Shown piece after piece: positions 42,343-51,447 of a DNA stretch of 64,000 bases (position 1 is the stretch's first letter; every line of letters starts with the position of its first letter). The notes beneath the pieces are model-generated. The model saw only the letters and a list, made by a program, of their open reading frames with translations. It was not told where the DNA came from and ran no database searches. The stretch spans positions 1 through 64,000 of the forward strand of contig CAJTPS010000005.1 in the NCBI GenBank assembly GCA_910578555.1, given 5' to 3'. This DNA comes from an uncultured Lachnospiraceae bacterium (GTDB taxonomy: Bacteria > Bacillota > Clostridia > Lachnospirales > Lachnospiraceae). The translations under genes were made by a program, and so were the position numbers.

Positions 42343-44046
42343 ATGAGTCCAGACAAAGAAAGGCAGGGAACGGATTTGAAGACAGATATTGAAATTGCGC
42401 AGGAGGCAGTCCTTCAAAATATTACGGATGTGGCCGGACAGATCGGAATGGAACCGGATGATCTAGAACTGTACGGCAGATATAAGGCGAAGATTTCGGA
42501 TGAATACATAGAACGTATTCAGGATAATCCTGACGGCAGACTGATTCTTGTGACAGCCATTAATCCGACACCCGCCGGAGAGGGTAAGACTACAACAAGC
42601 GTCGGACTGGGGCAGGCTTTCGGGAAATTGGGCAAAAAGGCGGTGATAGCCCTCAGAGAGCCGTCGCTGGGACCGTGCTTCGGCATAAAAGGCGGCGCGG
42701 CAGGGGGCGGTTATGCGCAGGTAGTTCCCATGGAAGATCTGAATCTGCATTTTACCGGAGATTTTCACGCAATTACAGCGGCGAATAATTTGCTTGCCGC
42801 GATACTGGATAATCATATCCAGCAGGGAAATGAACTGGACATTGATCCGAGACAGATCGTATGGAAACGATGCCTGGATATGAATGACAGAGCGCTGCGC
42901 AACGTGATCATCGGACTCGGCGGCAGGACAGACGGCGTAGTGCGGGAAGACCATTTTGTCATTACGGTGGCATCCGAAATTATGGCGATTCTCTGTCTGG
43001 CATCGGATATGTCCGATCTGAAGGACAGACTGGGGAAGATTATCGTCGCATATGATCACCAGGGGAGTCCCGTGACAGCTTCCGATCTGCAGGCGGTAGG
43101 CGCAATGGCGGCGTTATTGAAAGACGCCATGAAGCCAAATCTGATCCAGACACTGGAGCATACGCCGGCGCTTGTACACGGAGGACCGTTTGCGAATATT
43201 GCACACGGATGTAATTCGATCCGCGCTACGAAGACGGCGCTTAAAATGGCGGATTATGTGATCACGGAAGCAGGATTCGGCGCCGATCTCGGCGCGGAGA
43301 AATTCTTTGATATCAAGTGCCGTATGGCAGGACTTAAGCCCGATGCGGTAGTATTAGTTGCCACAGTACGTGCATTGAAGTACAATGGAGGAGTGGCGAA
43401 GAGTGATCTCGGCACGGAAAATCTGACCGCACTGGAAAATGGTATTGTAAATCTGGAGAAACATATCGAGAATCTGCATAAGTATGGTGTGCCGATCGTA
43501 GTGACACTCAACTCGTTTGTAACCGACACGGAAGCGGAGATCGAATATGTGCGCAGATTCTGTCAGGACAGAGGCTGTGAGTTCGCAATATCTGAAGTGT
43601 GGGAGAAGGGCGGCGCAGGCGGTGTGGCGCTTGCAGGTAAAGTTCTGGAGACTCTGGAACAGAAGGAAAGCCGGTTCAAACCGCTGTATGAAGATCATAT
43701 TTCGCTGCGGGAGAAAATTGAGACGATCGCTTCAGAAATCTATGGAGCAGGCGGCGTGTCCTATACGCCGGCGGCAGAGAGACAACTTAAGAAGCTGCAA
43801 GACATGGGGTTTGGAGACATGCCCGTATGTATGGCGAAGACGCAGTATTCCCTGTCAGATGATCCGGCGCTTCTGGGCAGACCCGTAGGATTTAATATGA
43901 ACGTACGGGAAGTTTATGTGTCTGCCGGTGCAGGCTTCGTAGTTGCATTGACCGGAACAGTCATGACAATGCCGGGACTGCCTAAGAAACCGGCGGCTTA
44001 TCAGATTGATGTCAGTGGAGATGGTGTGATCACAGGGTTGTTTTAA
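42343..44046 (+). CDS. fhs: Formate--tetrahydrofolate ligase
   Basis: A 567-residue ATP-dependent enzyme making 10-formyl-THF from formate and THF. The nucleotide-binding loop is TPAGEGKTT near 76. Other family blocks are LREPSLGPCFGIKGGAAGGGYAQ (given here in part), HFTGDFHAIT, RALRNVIIGLGG and MPGLPKKPAA at the C-terminus. Length is normal. The ATG at 42343 has a weak site; a TTG at 42376, which would give the common start KTDIEIAQEA, is a reasonable alternative. It lies 20 bp before folD, so the two catalyse successive C1 steps from one operon. Confidence 0.97.
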   Translation: MSPDKERQGTDLKTDIEIAQEAVLQNITDVAGQIGMEPDDLELYGRYKAKISDEYIERIQDNPDGRLILVTAINPTPAGEGKTTTSVGLGQAFGKLGKKAVIALREPSLGPCFGIKGGAAGGGYAQVVPMEDLNLHFTGDFHAITAANNLLAAILDNHIQQGNELDIDPRQIVWKRCLDMNDRALRNVIIGLGGRTDGVVREDHFVITVASEIMAILCLASDMSDLKDRLGKIIVAYDHQGSPVTASDLQAVGAMAALLKDAMKPNLIQTLEHTPALVHGGPFANIAHGCNSIRATKTALKMADYVITEAGFGADLGAEKFFDIKCRMAGLKPDAVVLVATVRALKYNGGVAKSDLGTENLTALENGIVNLEKHIENLHKYGVPIVVTLNSFVTDTEAEIEYVRRFCQDRGCEFAISEVWEKGGAGGVALAGKVLETLEQKESRFKPLYEDHISLREKIETIASEIYGAGGVSYTPAAERQLKKLQDMGFGDMPVCMAKTQYSLSDDPALLGRPVGFNMNVREVYVSAGAGFVVALTGTVMTMPGLPKKPAAYQIDVSGDGVITGLF

Positions 44047-44066
44047 GAAAGGAAGGTGGGCGGCAT

Positions 44067-44909
44067 ATGCCACAGATCGTAGACGGTAAAGCAATTAGTG
44101 CAGCAATCAAAGAAGAATTGAAAGCAGAAGTGGAACGGTTGAAAGCGGAGGGGATATCTATCTGTCTGGCGGTGATTCAGGTCGGAAACGACCCGGCTTC
44201 CGCGGTCTATGTCGGGAATAAGAAGAAGGCGTGCGCCTATATCGGAATAGAATCTCTTGCATATGAACTGCCGGAGGAGACGACGCAGGAGGAACTGCTT
44301 GCGCTGATCGGAGATCTGAATGGGAAAAAGGATGTGAACGGGATTCTGGTACAGCTTCCGCTGCCGGCACATATTGATGAAGACGAGATCATACGTGCGG
44401 TCGATCCGAAGAAAGATGTGGATGGTTTTCACCCGCAGAGTGTCGGGGCACTCTGCATTGGACAGCCCGGTTTCGTATCCTGCACCCCGGCCGGAATCAT
44501 CCAGCTGCTGAAACGTTCCGGAATCGAGATAGCCGGCAGGGAATGTGTTGTGGTCGGAAGAAGCAATATTGTAGGGAAACCGATGGCGCTGCTGCTTCTG
44601 CGTGAGAACGGGACAGTGACGGTTGCGCACTCCAGAACCAGAGATCTGAAGGAAGTAACCGGAAGAGCGGATATTTTGATCGTTGCGGTCGGTAAGCCTA
44701 AGATGATCACGCGGGAATATGTGAAAGAGGGTGCGGTGGTGATTGATGTGGGCATTCACCGCAATGAAAATAACAAGCTGTGCGGCGATGTGGATTATGA
44801 TGATGTGGCGCCTGTCTGCAGTGCCATTACGCCCGTACCCGGAGGCGTGGGACCCATGACAATAGCAATGCTCATGCATAACTGTGTGGAAGCCGGAAAA
44901 GCCCAATAG
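44067..44909 (+). CDS. folD: Methylenetetrahydrofolate dehydrogenase / methenyl-THF cyclohydrolase
   Basis: A 280-residue bifunctional enzyme that interconverts 10-formyl-THF and 5,10-methylene-THF using NADP. Visible motifs are the catalytic Lys region YVGNKKKACAYIGI (near 52-65), QLPLPAHID, the nucleotide site GRSNIVGKP (near 165) and PVPGGVGPMT near the C-terminus. AAAGGAAGG precedes the ATG. It follows fhs directly. Confidence 0.97.
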   Translation: MPQIVDGKAISAAIKEELKAEVERLKAEGISICLAVIQVGNDPASAVYVGNKKKACAYIGIESLAYELPEETTQEELLALIGDLNGKKDVNGILVQLPLPAHIDEDEIIRAVDPKKDVDGFHPQSVGALCIGQPGFVSCTPAGIIQLLKRSGIEIAGRECVVVGRSNIVGKPMALLLLRENGTVTVAHSRTRDLKEVTGRADILIVAVGKPKMITREYVKEGAVVIDVGIHRNENNKLCGDVDYDDVAPVCSAITPVPGGVGPMTIAMLMHNCVEAGKAQ

Positions 44910-44940
44910 TTTGAGGCGGCCGGTAGAAAGGGAACGGATT

Positions 44941-46392
44941 ATGAAGTGTCCCCATTGTGGAAATGAGTTGAAGGAAGGATATCTGATCTGCGAAAAATGC
45001 GGGGAAGAGATCCGGATCGTGCCGGACTTTGAGCCGGAGATAGAAAACAGAATAACGGAAACCTTGTCCACACTTGCAGCGTTGCAGGAAGGGGAAGACA
45101 CACAGGAGAGAGTGCAGGAAGACGAGGAGACGAAAGAACAGAAGGAACAGAGGCATGGTGCGCCGGACGAGGATGGCAGGAGAATATGGGTTATAGCCAG
45201 TCTTGTCGTCATATTCGTAGTGGCATTGATTGCGTACGGTGCATATGCTTATCATATCAGGACAGTGGAATATCAGATCAGCAGGGCGAAAGAATATGCC
45301 GCAAAGGAGTCTTATGGTGAGGCGATTGCATGTCTGGAGGCGGCATATGCCAGGTACCCTGATGTAGCAAAGCTTCTTTTCATGGAAGCAGACTATTATT
45401 ACCTGGAGCAGGATAATGATTCGGCGCTGCGGGTTCTGTACCGGATTATAGAACAGGGTGACTTTCCTTATGAAGATCTGGAGGAAGCGTACAGTAAGAT
45501 TGTGACGATCTATGCGAATCAGGGTATGTATGCGCAGATCAACGAACTTCTGCAAAACTGTCAGGAGGATGAAATCGTCAATATATTCCAGAGCTATCTT
45601 GCCATGGAGCCGGAATTCAGTTATGTGGAGGGCAGCTATGCCGAAGTGATTCCGCTGAAATTGAGTTCCAATACCGCGGGAACCATTTATTATACAATGG
45701 ATGGATCGAAGCCGACGAAGAACAGTATGATCTATACGGCGCCGCTTTTTCTGGAGGCGGGAGAGTATACGATCAGCGCTTTTTTTGTGAATGATTACGG
45801 GATAGAGAGCGGAATCGTCAGTAAAAAGTATACGATCAATCTGTCGGTACCTAACGCTCCGGAGGTAGAACTGTACAGCGGAGAGTATACGGAACCGACG
45901 ATGATTGCGGTAGAGGGAATCGAAGGATGCAGGATCTATTATACGACGGATGATTCCGAACCGACGGCGGACAGCGTACCTTATACCGGACCGATTCCCA
46001 TGCCGCTCGGAAAGACCAGATTTAAATTTGTCAATATCAGTGAAGAAGGCGTATCCAGTGAAGTGACGCTGCGTACATATACATTGACGCTGCGGGGCGC
46101 CATATCTACCACGCAGGCGGTATCAAATCTGGTGGACCGGCTGGTGGAGACCGGATATCTGGAGGATACTTCCGGACACAATAAGCGGCAGAACGGCACC
46201 TTCAGCTATCAGTTCAGTTCTGTGCTGCGAGTCGGAGAGGCGGATGATTATTATACGATCTATGAGTATTATGATGACGGAACAGGAATCTTAAGCCGTA
46301 CCGATAAAGTCTTTCTGATTCAGATCTACACGGGCGAGGCGGCGCAGCTCGGTTATGACGAAGAAGGAGAATTTGTGGCGGTTCCCGTCTGA
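44941..46392 (+). CDS. Zinc-ribbon membrane protein with two chitobiase-C-like domains
   Basis: A 483-residue membrane protein. The N-terminus is a zinc ribbon (CPHCG near 3-7, CEKCG near 18-22) followed by an acidic linker and one membrane helix near 80-102. Outside lie a TPR-like helical stretch (about 110-220, YGEAIACLEAAYARYP) and two chitobiase/beta-hexosaminidase C-terminal-like domains with TIYYTMDGSKPTKNS and RIYYTTDDSEPTADS. A further domain with SYQFSSVLRVG ends the protein. The ATG at 44941 follows AAAGGGA. It lies 31 bp after folD. The same chitobiase-like fold occurs in the secreted protein at 6979-11523. Function unknown. Confidence 0.8.
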   Translation: MKCPHCGNELKEGYLICEKCGEEIRIVPDFEPEIENRITETLSTLAALQEGEDTQERVQEDEETKEQKEQRHGAPDEDGRRIWVIASLVVIFVVALIAYGAYAYHIRTVEYQISRAKEYAAKESYGEAIACLEAAYARYPDVAKLLFMEADYYYLEQDNDSALRVLYRIIEQGDFPYEDLEEAYSKIVTIYANQGMYAQINELLQNCQEDEIVNIFQSYLAMEPEFSYVEGSYAEVIPLKLSSNTAGTIYYTMDGSKPTKNSMIYTAPLFLEAGEYTISAFFVNDYGIESGIVSKKYTINLSVPNAPEVELYSGEYTEPTMIAVEGIEGCRIYYTTDDSEPTADSVPYTGPIPMPLGKTRFKFVNISEEGVSSEVTLRTYTLTLRGAISTTQAVSNLVDRLVETGYLEDTSGHNKRQNGTFSYQFSSVLRVGEADDYYTIYEYYDDGTGILSRTDKVFLIQIYTGEAAQLGYDEEGEFVAVPV

Positions 46393-46453
46393 TGCGGCAG
46401 CCGCCAGGTGTCTGCAGGCAGCCGCCTGGCTCGTTGTCTGCGGAAATAAAAGG

Positions 46454-46482
46454 TTGCAAAAGTGAGGAAGTTCCTATATGAT
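46454..46482 (+). promoter_or_regulatory. Sigma-A promoter of nfnAB
   Basis: TTGCAA (46454-46459), a 17-bp spacer and TATGAT (46477-46482), 35 bp before the start of nfnA. The -10 box is followed by the GAGGAG ribosome site. Confidence 0.6.
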
Positions 46483-46517
46483 AGTCAGGGATATCAGGTG
46501 AGGAGGATAAGTAGAGA

Positions 46518-47408
46518 ATGTACAAGATAGTTAAAGCGGAAGAACTTGCTGCGAATATTTATCTGATGGATGTTGAAGCACCGAGAGTTGCTAAATCCTG
46601 TCAGCCGGGACAGTTCGTAATCGTGAGAATGGATGAAGATGGAGAGCGCATACCGCTGACCATATGCGATTATGACACAACGGCAGGCACTGTCACGATT
46701 GTATTGCAGGTTGTGGGTGCGGCGACAGAAATGATGCGCGGTTTAAAAACAGGAGACAGTTTCCAGGATTTTGTGGGACCGCTCGGGTGTCCTTCCGAAT
46801 TTGTGGAAGAAGATATAGAGAGCCTTCGCAGGAAGAAGATACTTTTTGTGGCGGGCGGGCTTGGCACGGCGCCGGTCTATCCACAGGTGAAGTGGCTGCA
46901 TGAGCGCGGTATTCAGGCAGATGTGATCATCGGCGCCAAGACGAAAGATCTGCTGATCATGGAAGAAGAGATGAAGGCTGTTGCCGGTAATCTCTATATT
47001 ACGACGGATGACGGTTCCTACGGCAGAAGCGGCATGGTAACGAAGGTAATCGACGATCTGATTACTGAGGAAGGTAAATCTTACGATGTCTGTGTAGCGA
47101 TCGGACCGATGATTATGATGAAGTTCGTATGCCTGACAACGAAGAAATATGATCTGCCCACAGTGGTCAGCATGAATCCGATTATGGTGGACGGTACCGG
47201 TATGTGCGGAGCCTGCCGTCTGACAGTGGACGGAGAAGTAAAATTTGCCTGTGTGGACGGTCCGGAATTTGACGGACATAAGGTTGATTTCGATCAGGCG
47301 ATGAAGCGTCAGCAGATCTATAAGACGAAGGAAGGAAGAGCATTCTTAAAAGCACAGGAGGGTAATACCCATCATGGCGGATGCGGAAATTGCGGAGGTA
47401 ATGACTAA
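46518..47408 (+). CDS. nfnA: NfnA, ferredoxin:NADP oxidoreductase small subunit
   Basis: A 296-residue flavoprotein subunit of the NADH-dependent reduced ferredoxin:NADP+ oxidoreductase, which bifurcates electrons in anaerobes. It has a ferredoxin-reductase-like FAD domain (about 1-95, IPLTICDYD), an NAD domain (FVAGGLGTAPVYPQ near 115) and a C-terminal 2Fe-2S site with GMCGACRLTVDGEVKFACVDG and a final Cys-rich tail (HGGCGNCGG). It overlaps the next gene by one base (TAATG). Dihydroorotate dehydrogenase electron-transfer subunit is a homologue, but the NfnB partner settles the call. Confidence 0.92.
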   Translation: MYKIVKAEELAANIYLMDVEAPRVAKSCQPGQFVIVRMDEDGERIPLTICDYDTTAGTVTIVLQVVGAATEMMRGLKTGDSFQDFVGPLGCPSEFVEEDIESLRRKKILFVAGGLGTAPVYPQVKWLHERGIQADVIIGAKTKDLLIMEEEMKAVAGNLYITTDDGSYGRSGMVTKVIDDLITEEGKSYDVCVAIGPMIMMKFVCLTTKKYDLPTVVSMNPIMVDGTGMCGACRLTVDGEVKFACVDGPEFDGHKVDFDQAMKRQQIYKTKEGRAFLKAQEGNTHHGGCGNCGGND

Positions 47409-48796
47409 TGGAAACAGATGTATTAAAGAAAGTGCCTGTCCGTGAACAGGACGCCAGGGTGCGTGCGACGAATTTTGAGGAAGTATGTCTGGGTTATGAT
47501 AAAGAGGAAGCAATGTGCGAGGCGTCCCGCTGCATCAATTGTAAGAACGCGCAGTGTATCAAGGGATGTCCCGTTGCAATCAATATCCCCGGATTTATAG
47601 AGAAAGTAAAAGAAGGCGATATAGAAGCAGCATATCAGATCATCAGCGAGTCCTCCGCACTTCCGGCGGTATGCGGACGCGTCTGCCCGCAGGAGAGCCA
47701 GTGTGAAGGCAAATGTATCCGCGGTATTAAGGGGGAACCGGTTTCGATCGGTAAGCTGGAACGGTTTGTTGCTGACTGGGCGAGAGAGAACAATGTAAAG
47801 CCGGAAGGCGCGAAGGAGAAGAAGGGCAAAAAGGTTGCCGTGATCGGTTCCGGTCCTTCAGGACTGACCTGTGCGGGCGATCTTGCCAAAATGGGATATG
47901 ATGTCACGATCTTCGAGGCATTGCATGAACCGGGCGGCGTGCTTGTGTACGGGATTCCCGAGTTCCGTCTTCCCAAGAAAGACGTGGTTGCCAAAGAGAT
48001 TGAGAATGTACGGCTGCTGGGCGTTAAGATTGAGACCAATGTAGTGGTCGGCAAGTCCGTTACGATCGACGAACTGCTGGAAGAGGAAGGCTTTGATGCC
48101 GTATTTATCGGTTCCGGCGCAGGTCTGCCGAAATTCATGGGGATACCCGGTGAACAGGCGAACGGCGTGTTCTCTGCCAATGAGTATCTGACGAGAAGCA
48201 ATCTGATGAAAGCGTTCGATGAGAACGCTAATACACCGATCATGAGAGGAAAGAGGGTTGCGGTCGTGGGCGGCGGCAACGTGGCGATGGATGCTGCCAG
48301 AACGGCGCTTCGCCTCGGTGCGGAGGTACACATTGTATACCGCAGAAGCGAGGAAGAACTTCCGGCCCGTGTGGAAGAAGTACATCATGCGAAGGAAGAG
48401 GGCATTATCTTTGATCTGCTGACGAACCCGACGGAAATTCTCGAGGATGAAAACGGATGGGTGTGCGGCATCAAATGTGTGCGGATGGAGCTGGGCGAGC
48501 CGGATACTTCCGGAAGAAGGCGGCCTGTAGTGATTGAAGGTTCCGAGTTCACCATGGAAGTGGACACGGTTATCATGTCGCTGGGCACATCGCCGAATCC
48601 GTTGATCTCTTCCACAACAAAGGGATTGGAAGTCAATAAGTATAAGTGTATTGTCGCGGAGGAAGAATTCGGCAAGACTACGAAAGAGGGCGTTTATGCA
48701 GGCGGTGACGCCGTGACGGGAGCAGCTACCGTAATTCTTGCCATGGGAGCCGGTAAAGCGGCAGCAAAAGGCATTGACGAGTATTTGTCCAGATAG
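47408..48796 (+). CDS. nfnB: NfnB, NADPH-binding large subunit (glutamate-synthase-like)
   Basis: A 462-residue flavoprotein with two [4Fe-4S] sites. The N-terminal Cys cluster has CINCKNAQCIKGCPV (near 42-56) and CGRVCPQESQCEGKC (near 89-103). The FAD domain shows IGSGPSGLTCAGDLA (near 145) and the NADP domain VVGGGNVAMDAARTALR (near 285). It belongs to the glutamate-synthase small-subunit family, but the preceding nfnA and absence of a gltA-type large subunit support NfnAB. With the NADPH-forming icd and the Rex gene nearby, the cell clearly handles several pyridine-nucleotide pools. Confidence 0.93.
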   Translation: METDVLKKVPVREQDARVRATNFEEVCLGYDKEEAMCEASRCINCKNAQCIKGCPVAINIPGFIEKVKEGDIEAAYQIISESSALPAVCGRVCPQESQCEGKCIRGIKGEPVSIGKLERFVADWARENNVKPEGAKEKKGKKVAVIGSGPSGLTCAGDLAKMGYDVTIFEALHEPGGVLVYGIPEFRLPKKDVVAKEIENVRLLGVKIETNVVVGKSVTIDELLEEEGFDAVFIGSGAGLPKFMGIPGEQANGVFSANEYLTRSNLMKAFDENANTPIMRGKRVAVVGGGNVAMDAARTALRLGAEVHIVYRRSEEELPARVEEVHHAKEEGIIFDLLTNPTEILEDENGWVCGIKCVRMELGEPDTSGRRRPVVIEGSEFTMEVDTVIMSLGTSPNPLISSTTKGLEVNKYKCIVAEEEFGKTTKEGVYAGGDAVTGAATVILAMGAGKAAAKGIDEYLSR

Positions 48797-48850
48797 GCAG
48801 GGTTATGTTTTAAATCGTGTATCAGGCGATACGCGCAGATGATGTTAAAA

Positions 48851-48882
48851 AGAAGAGTCTGTCGTGACGGCGGACTCTTTTC
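48851..48882 (+). terminator. Terminator of nfnAB
   Basis: AAGAGTC pairs with GGACTCTT in a near-perfect stem with an inner GTCGTGAC, followed by TTTTCC. It lies about 55 bp after the nfnB stop codon. Confidence 0.82.
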
Positions 48883-48917
48883 CCGTAAAAGTAACGAAAT
48901 CTTAATAATTTATATAG

Positions 48918-48945
48918 TTGTTTATTAAGGATTGGCAAGTATAAT
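48918..48945 (+). promoter_or_regulatory. Promoter of the Dabb gene
   Basis: TTGTTT (48918-48923), a 16-bp spacer and TATAAT (48940-48945), about 38 bp before the start. Confidence 0.6.
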
Positions 48946-48982
48946 AAAATTCACGGAGCAATGCTCCGGCATGGAGGTAATG

Positions 48983-49282
48983 ATGGTAAATCATATCGTA
49001 TTATGGAATTTGAAAGCAGAGTTATCCGAACAGGAGAAAAAAGAAGCGGCAGAGCGTATTAAGAGAGAACTGGAAGGTGTGAAAGAGCAGGTGTCGGGCG
49101 TCATATCGCTGCGTGTCGTGACATCACCGATTACATCGAGTAACAAGGATATCGGATTGATTTCCGTGTTCGAGAGCAATGAGGCTCTTCAGAACTATCA
49201 GGTGCATCCGGCGCACGTAACTGCGGCAAAATATGTCGGGTCTGTGACAGAGGGCAGGGTTTGCCTTGATTATGAGGCATAG
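48983..49282 (+). CDS. Dabb family (stress-responsive A/B barrel) protein
   Basis: A 99-residue protein of the dimeric alpha-beta barrel (Dabb) family. The His-containing start MVNHIVLWNLK, the central ALQNYQVHPAHV and the final VTEGRVCLDYE are typical of these small proteins, whose role is generally unclear. The ATG at 48983 has GGAGG five nt upstream and fits the family start; an upstream in-frame extension to 48932 is not needed. It is the first gene of a run of unrelated small genes. Confidence 0.85.
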   Translation: MVNHIVLWNLKAELSEQEKKEAAERIKRELEGVKEQVSGVISLRVVTSPITSSNKDIGLISVFESNEALQNYQVHPAHVTAAKYVGSVTEGRVCLDYEA

Positions 49283-49337
49283 CCGGAATTATCGTCCGGT
49301 TCGCGAATGATCGAAAACGGGAAAGGCAAGTGGGCAT

Positions 49338-50522
49338 ATGAATTTGATGGAACGTAATTCTCATACGGATCAGAATGACTGGCGTGAGGATATCAAGTCA
49401 GAACTACATACGGAACAAAGCGGGCAGGATGTGCTTCCGGTCGAGGATCTTGATCAGGAGTATACTGAGGAAGCGGAAGAAGCAGAGGGCGGGTTATCCG
49501 AGAGGCTGCGGAAACCGTATATGACGCCGATCCTGCTTGGAACGATCGCGGTACTCTTGATTTGTATCATTGTGCTGCTGTTTCTGATACCGGCCGGAAA
49601 GAAAGCGGCACAAACCGGAACCGATAATCTGCAGCAGGATATTACACAGTATGCGCAGGAACAGAAGCAGAATGATTATGTGTCAGGTCTGTCCGGGAAG
49701 ACGGTTTCGGTTGATTCGACAAAGGAGCAGGAGAAAACGGAAACACAGCAGGAGAAACCCGTGCAGGAGACGGAACCGGAAACTGTACTGACCGCAGCAG
49801 ACGGCGACAAGACGGCAATCGTTGTCGATGTGGAAGATGAAAATGACGTAGCTTACAGCAAAGAGTACATCTTAAATGAGGCGCTGCCTTATTTTGCGGA
49901 TAATAATCAGGATGCGATCTGGGATCTTGCACATTTGAAACGATATGTGAAACTGTCCGAAGAACTGAAGGGAACGGATCAGTATTATTATAACGGGGAT
50001 GTGAACAGTGACGGTAAGCCGGACGGGCAGGGGCTGGCAATCTATGAAGACAACAGTTACTATTACGGCGGCTGGTCTGACGGTGTAAGAACTGGTAACG
50101 GCACGTGGTTCCGGTTCTATATCGGCAGGAAGAATAAGACAAACGCCATGGGGAAGTATATCGCACACAGCTACAGCGGTGAATGGGTGAATGATCTTCC
50201 GAACGGCCAGGGTGCGGAACATTATGAGGTAGATATTACTAAACTGCAGGTGCGGGAGAGAATCTTGCAGAATGTGGTAGGTAATTTCACGGACGGACTC
50301 TATGACGGTGAACTGTATATGAATACCGTGGACTACACGGGAAACGTTGAGGAGTGGAGCGGCGTTACGGAAAAAGGTGTATTTACGTTGTGGAGAGATA
50401 TGAGTGCGATCGGCGAGTGTTCTGTATGGCGTAAGAACGATGATCCATCTCTCTGTATAGATATCGATAAGTCCGAGAATAAGAATCAGGGGCTGCGGGA
50501 ATTGTTGAAAGCGGGCTCGTAA
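49338..50522 (+). CDS. Membrane-anchored protein with MORN-like repeats
   Basis: A 394-residue protein with an acidic cytoplasmic N-terminus (1-58), one membrane helix (about 63-88), a Gln/Glu/Thr-rich linker to about 160 and an extracytoplasmic domain. The latter contains MORN-like Tyr/Gly repeats: DGKPDGQGLAIYEDNSYYYG, GGWSDGVRTGNGTWF and GEWVNDLPNGQGAEHYE, near 230-300. MORN repeats are often involved in membrane or protein contacts. The start ATG lies after AAAGGCAAG; a second ATG three codons on is possible. No function is assigned. Confidence 0.78.
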   Translation: MNLMERNSHTDQNDWREDIKSELHTEQSGQDVLPVEDLDQEYTEEAEEAEGGLSERLRKPYMTPILLGTIAVLLICIIVLLFLIPAGKKAAQTGTDNLQQDITQYAQEQKQNDYVSGLSGKTVSVDSTKEQEKTETQQEKPVQETEPETVLTAADGDKTAIVVDVEDENDVAYSKEYILNEALPYFADNNQDAIWDLAHLKRYVKLSEELKGTDQYYYNGDVNSDGKPDGQGLAIYEDNSYYYGGWSDGVRTGNGTWFRFYIGRKNKTNAMGKYIAHSYSGEWVNDLPNGQGAEHYEVDITKLQVRERILQNVVGNFTDGLYDGELYMNTVDYTGNVEEWSGVTEKGVFTLWRDMSAIGECSVWRKNDDPSLCIDIDKSENKNQGLRELLKAGS

Positions 50523-50531
50523 GGTGTATGT

Positions 50532-50568
50532 AAGCGCGGGATATCCGGTTTTCGGGTATCCCGCTTTG
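50532..50568 (+). terminator. Terminator after the MORN-like gene
   Basis: AGCGGGATA-type arm pairs with TATCCCGCT (stem of about 9 bp, loop TCCGGTTTTCGGG), followed by TT. It lies about 15 bp after the stop codon. Confidence 0.8.
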
Positions 50569-50651
50569 GTATTGCCGCCCTATGTATCGGGTGCTGCGGT
50601 GAAGCTCATGGTCTAACCGTCATTCTATGTCAGATTGCGTGTAGGAAAGGG

Positions 50652-50680
50652 TTGCAATTCGTGCAAAATGATTATAAAAT
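50652..50680 (+). promoter_or_regulatory. Promoter of the zinc-ribbon membrane gene and rlmH
   Basis: TTGCAA (50652-50657), a 17-bp spacer and TAAAAT (50675-50680), about 62 bp before the start. Confidence 0.5.
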
Positions 50681-50742
50681 AAGGATGTGCGTTGGAATTT
50701 TTAGGCAGTTTTGCAAATCATGTGATAAGGAGTGTGACACGT

Positions 50743-51447
50743 ATGCCCTGGTGTCCGGTGTGTAAGAACGAGTACAGAGAAGGAATAGAGCGCTGTGCGG
50801 AGTGTAAGGTGGAACTGGTGGATCATCTTGAGGACGAGAAACAGACAGCCGAGCGGAAAGAACAGGAGAAGCTGGCGGTCATGCAGGCGATGCTTGCAGC
50901 CGAGCGTGATCGTGCGAAGCAGGATGACGAAGAAGAGATGCCGGAGAAGACACCAGTTTATCATACATATCAGAACAGTGCAGCGAAAGCGGAAGATAAC
51001 CGCTCCTCGGCTTACACGCTTTTGTTCGTCGGCATTGTAGGATTTATAATAGTATTGCTGATCTTTGTGGGAGTGATACCTCTTTATCGTGGCGTCAGCA
51101 CGACGAAATATCTTATATGCGGTGTTATGGGGGCGTTGTTTGTCCTCTTTATTGTGTTCGGCATCGTATCCATGCGTAACTCTAAGATCCTGTTTATCAA
51201 GGCAAAATCAGAAGATTCTCTTTTATCAGAGATGACGAAGTGGTGTCAGGAACACTTGAGTGCACAACAGATTGACGACGGACTTTCCACAGAGGAAGCA
51301 TGGGACGTGACCGCCGAGGAACAGAAATATTTTAAGCGGACGGATAAGATGAAGAAGATCATCAGCGATAAGTTTATGAATCTGGATGAAGCGCTTTTGG
51401 AACATTTTGTGGACGAGTACTATCAGGAGTTATTTGAGAAGAAATGA
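50743..51447 (+). CDS. Zinc-ribbon membrane protein of unknown function
   Basis: A 234-residue protein with an N-terminal zinc ribbon (CPVCK near 4-8, CAECK near 18-22), a charged coiled linker (about 30-85), two membrane helices (near 90-112 and 120-145) and a cytoplasmic C-terminus. The latter includes a helical segment with ISDKFMNLDEALLEHFVDEYYQ. AAGGAG precedes the ATG. It overlaps rlmH by four bases (ATGA), so both are co-translated. No family function is known to me. Confidence 0.78.
   Translation: MPWCPVCKNEYREGIERCAECKVELVDHLEDEKQTAERKEQEKLAVMQAMLAAERDRAKQDDEEEMPEKTPVYHTYQNSAAKAEDNRSSAYTLLFVGIVGFIIVLLIFVGVIPLYRGVSTTKYLICGVMGALFVLFIVFGIVSMRNSKILFIKAKSEDSLLSEMTKWCQEHLSAQQIDDGLSTEEAWDVTAEEQKYFKRTDKMKKIISDKFMNLDEALLEHFVDEYYQELFEKK

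Noticed and set aside
46393..46453. Terminator after the zinc-ribbon protein gene
   Set aside because: GCCAGG/CCTGGC can pair, but the loop is long and no T run follows; not reported as a terminator.
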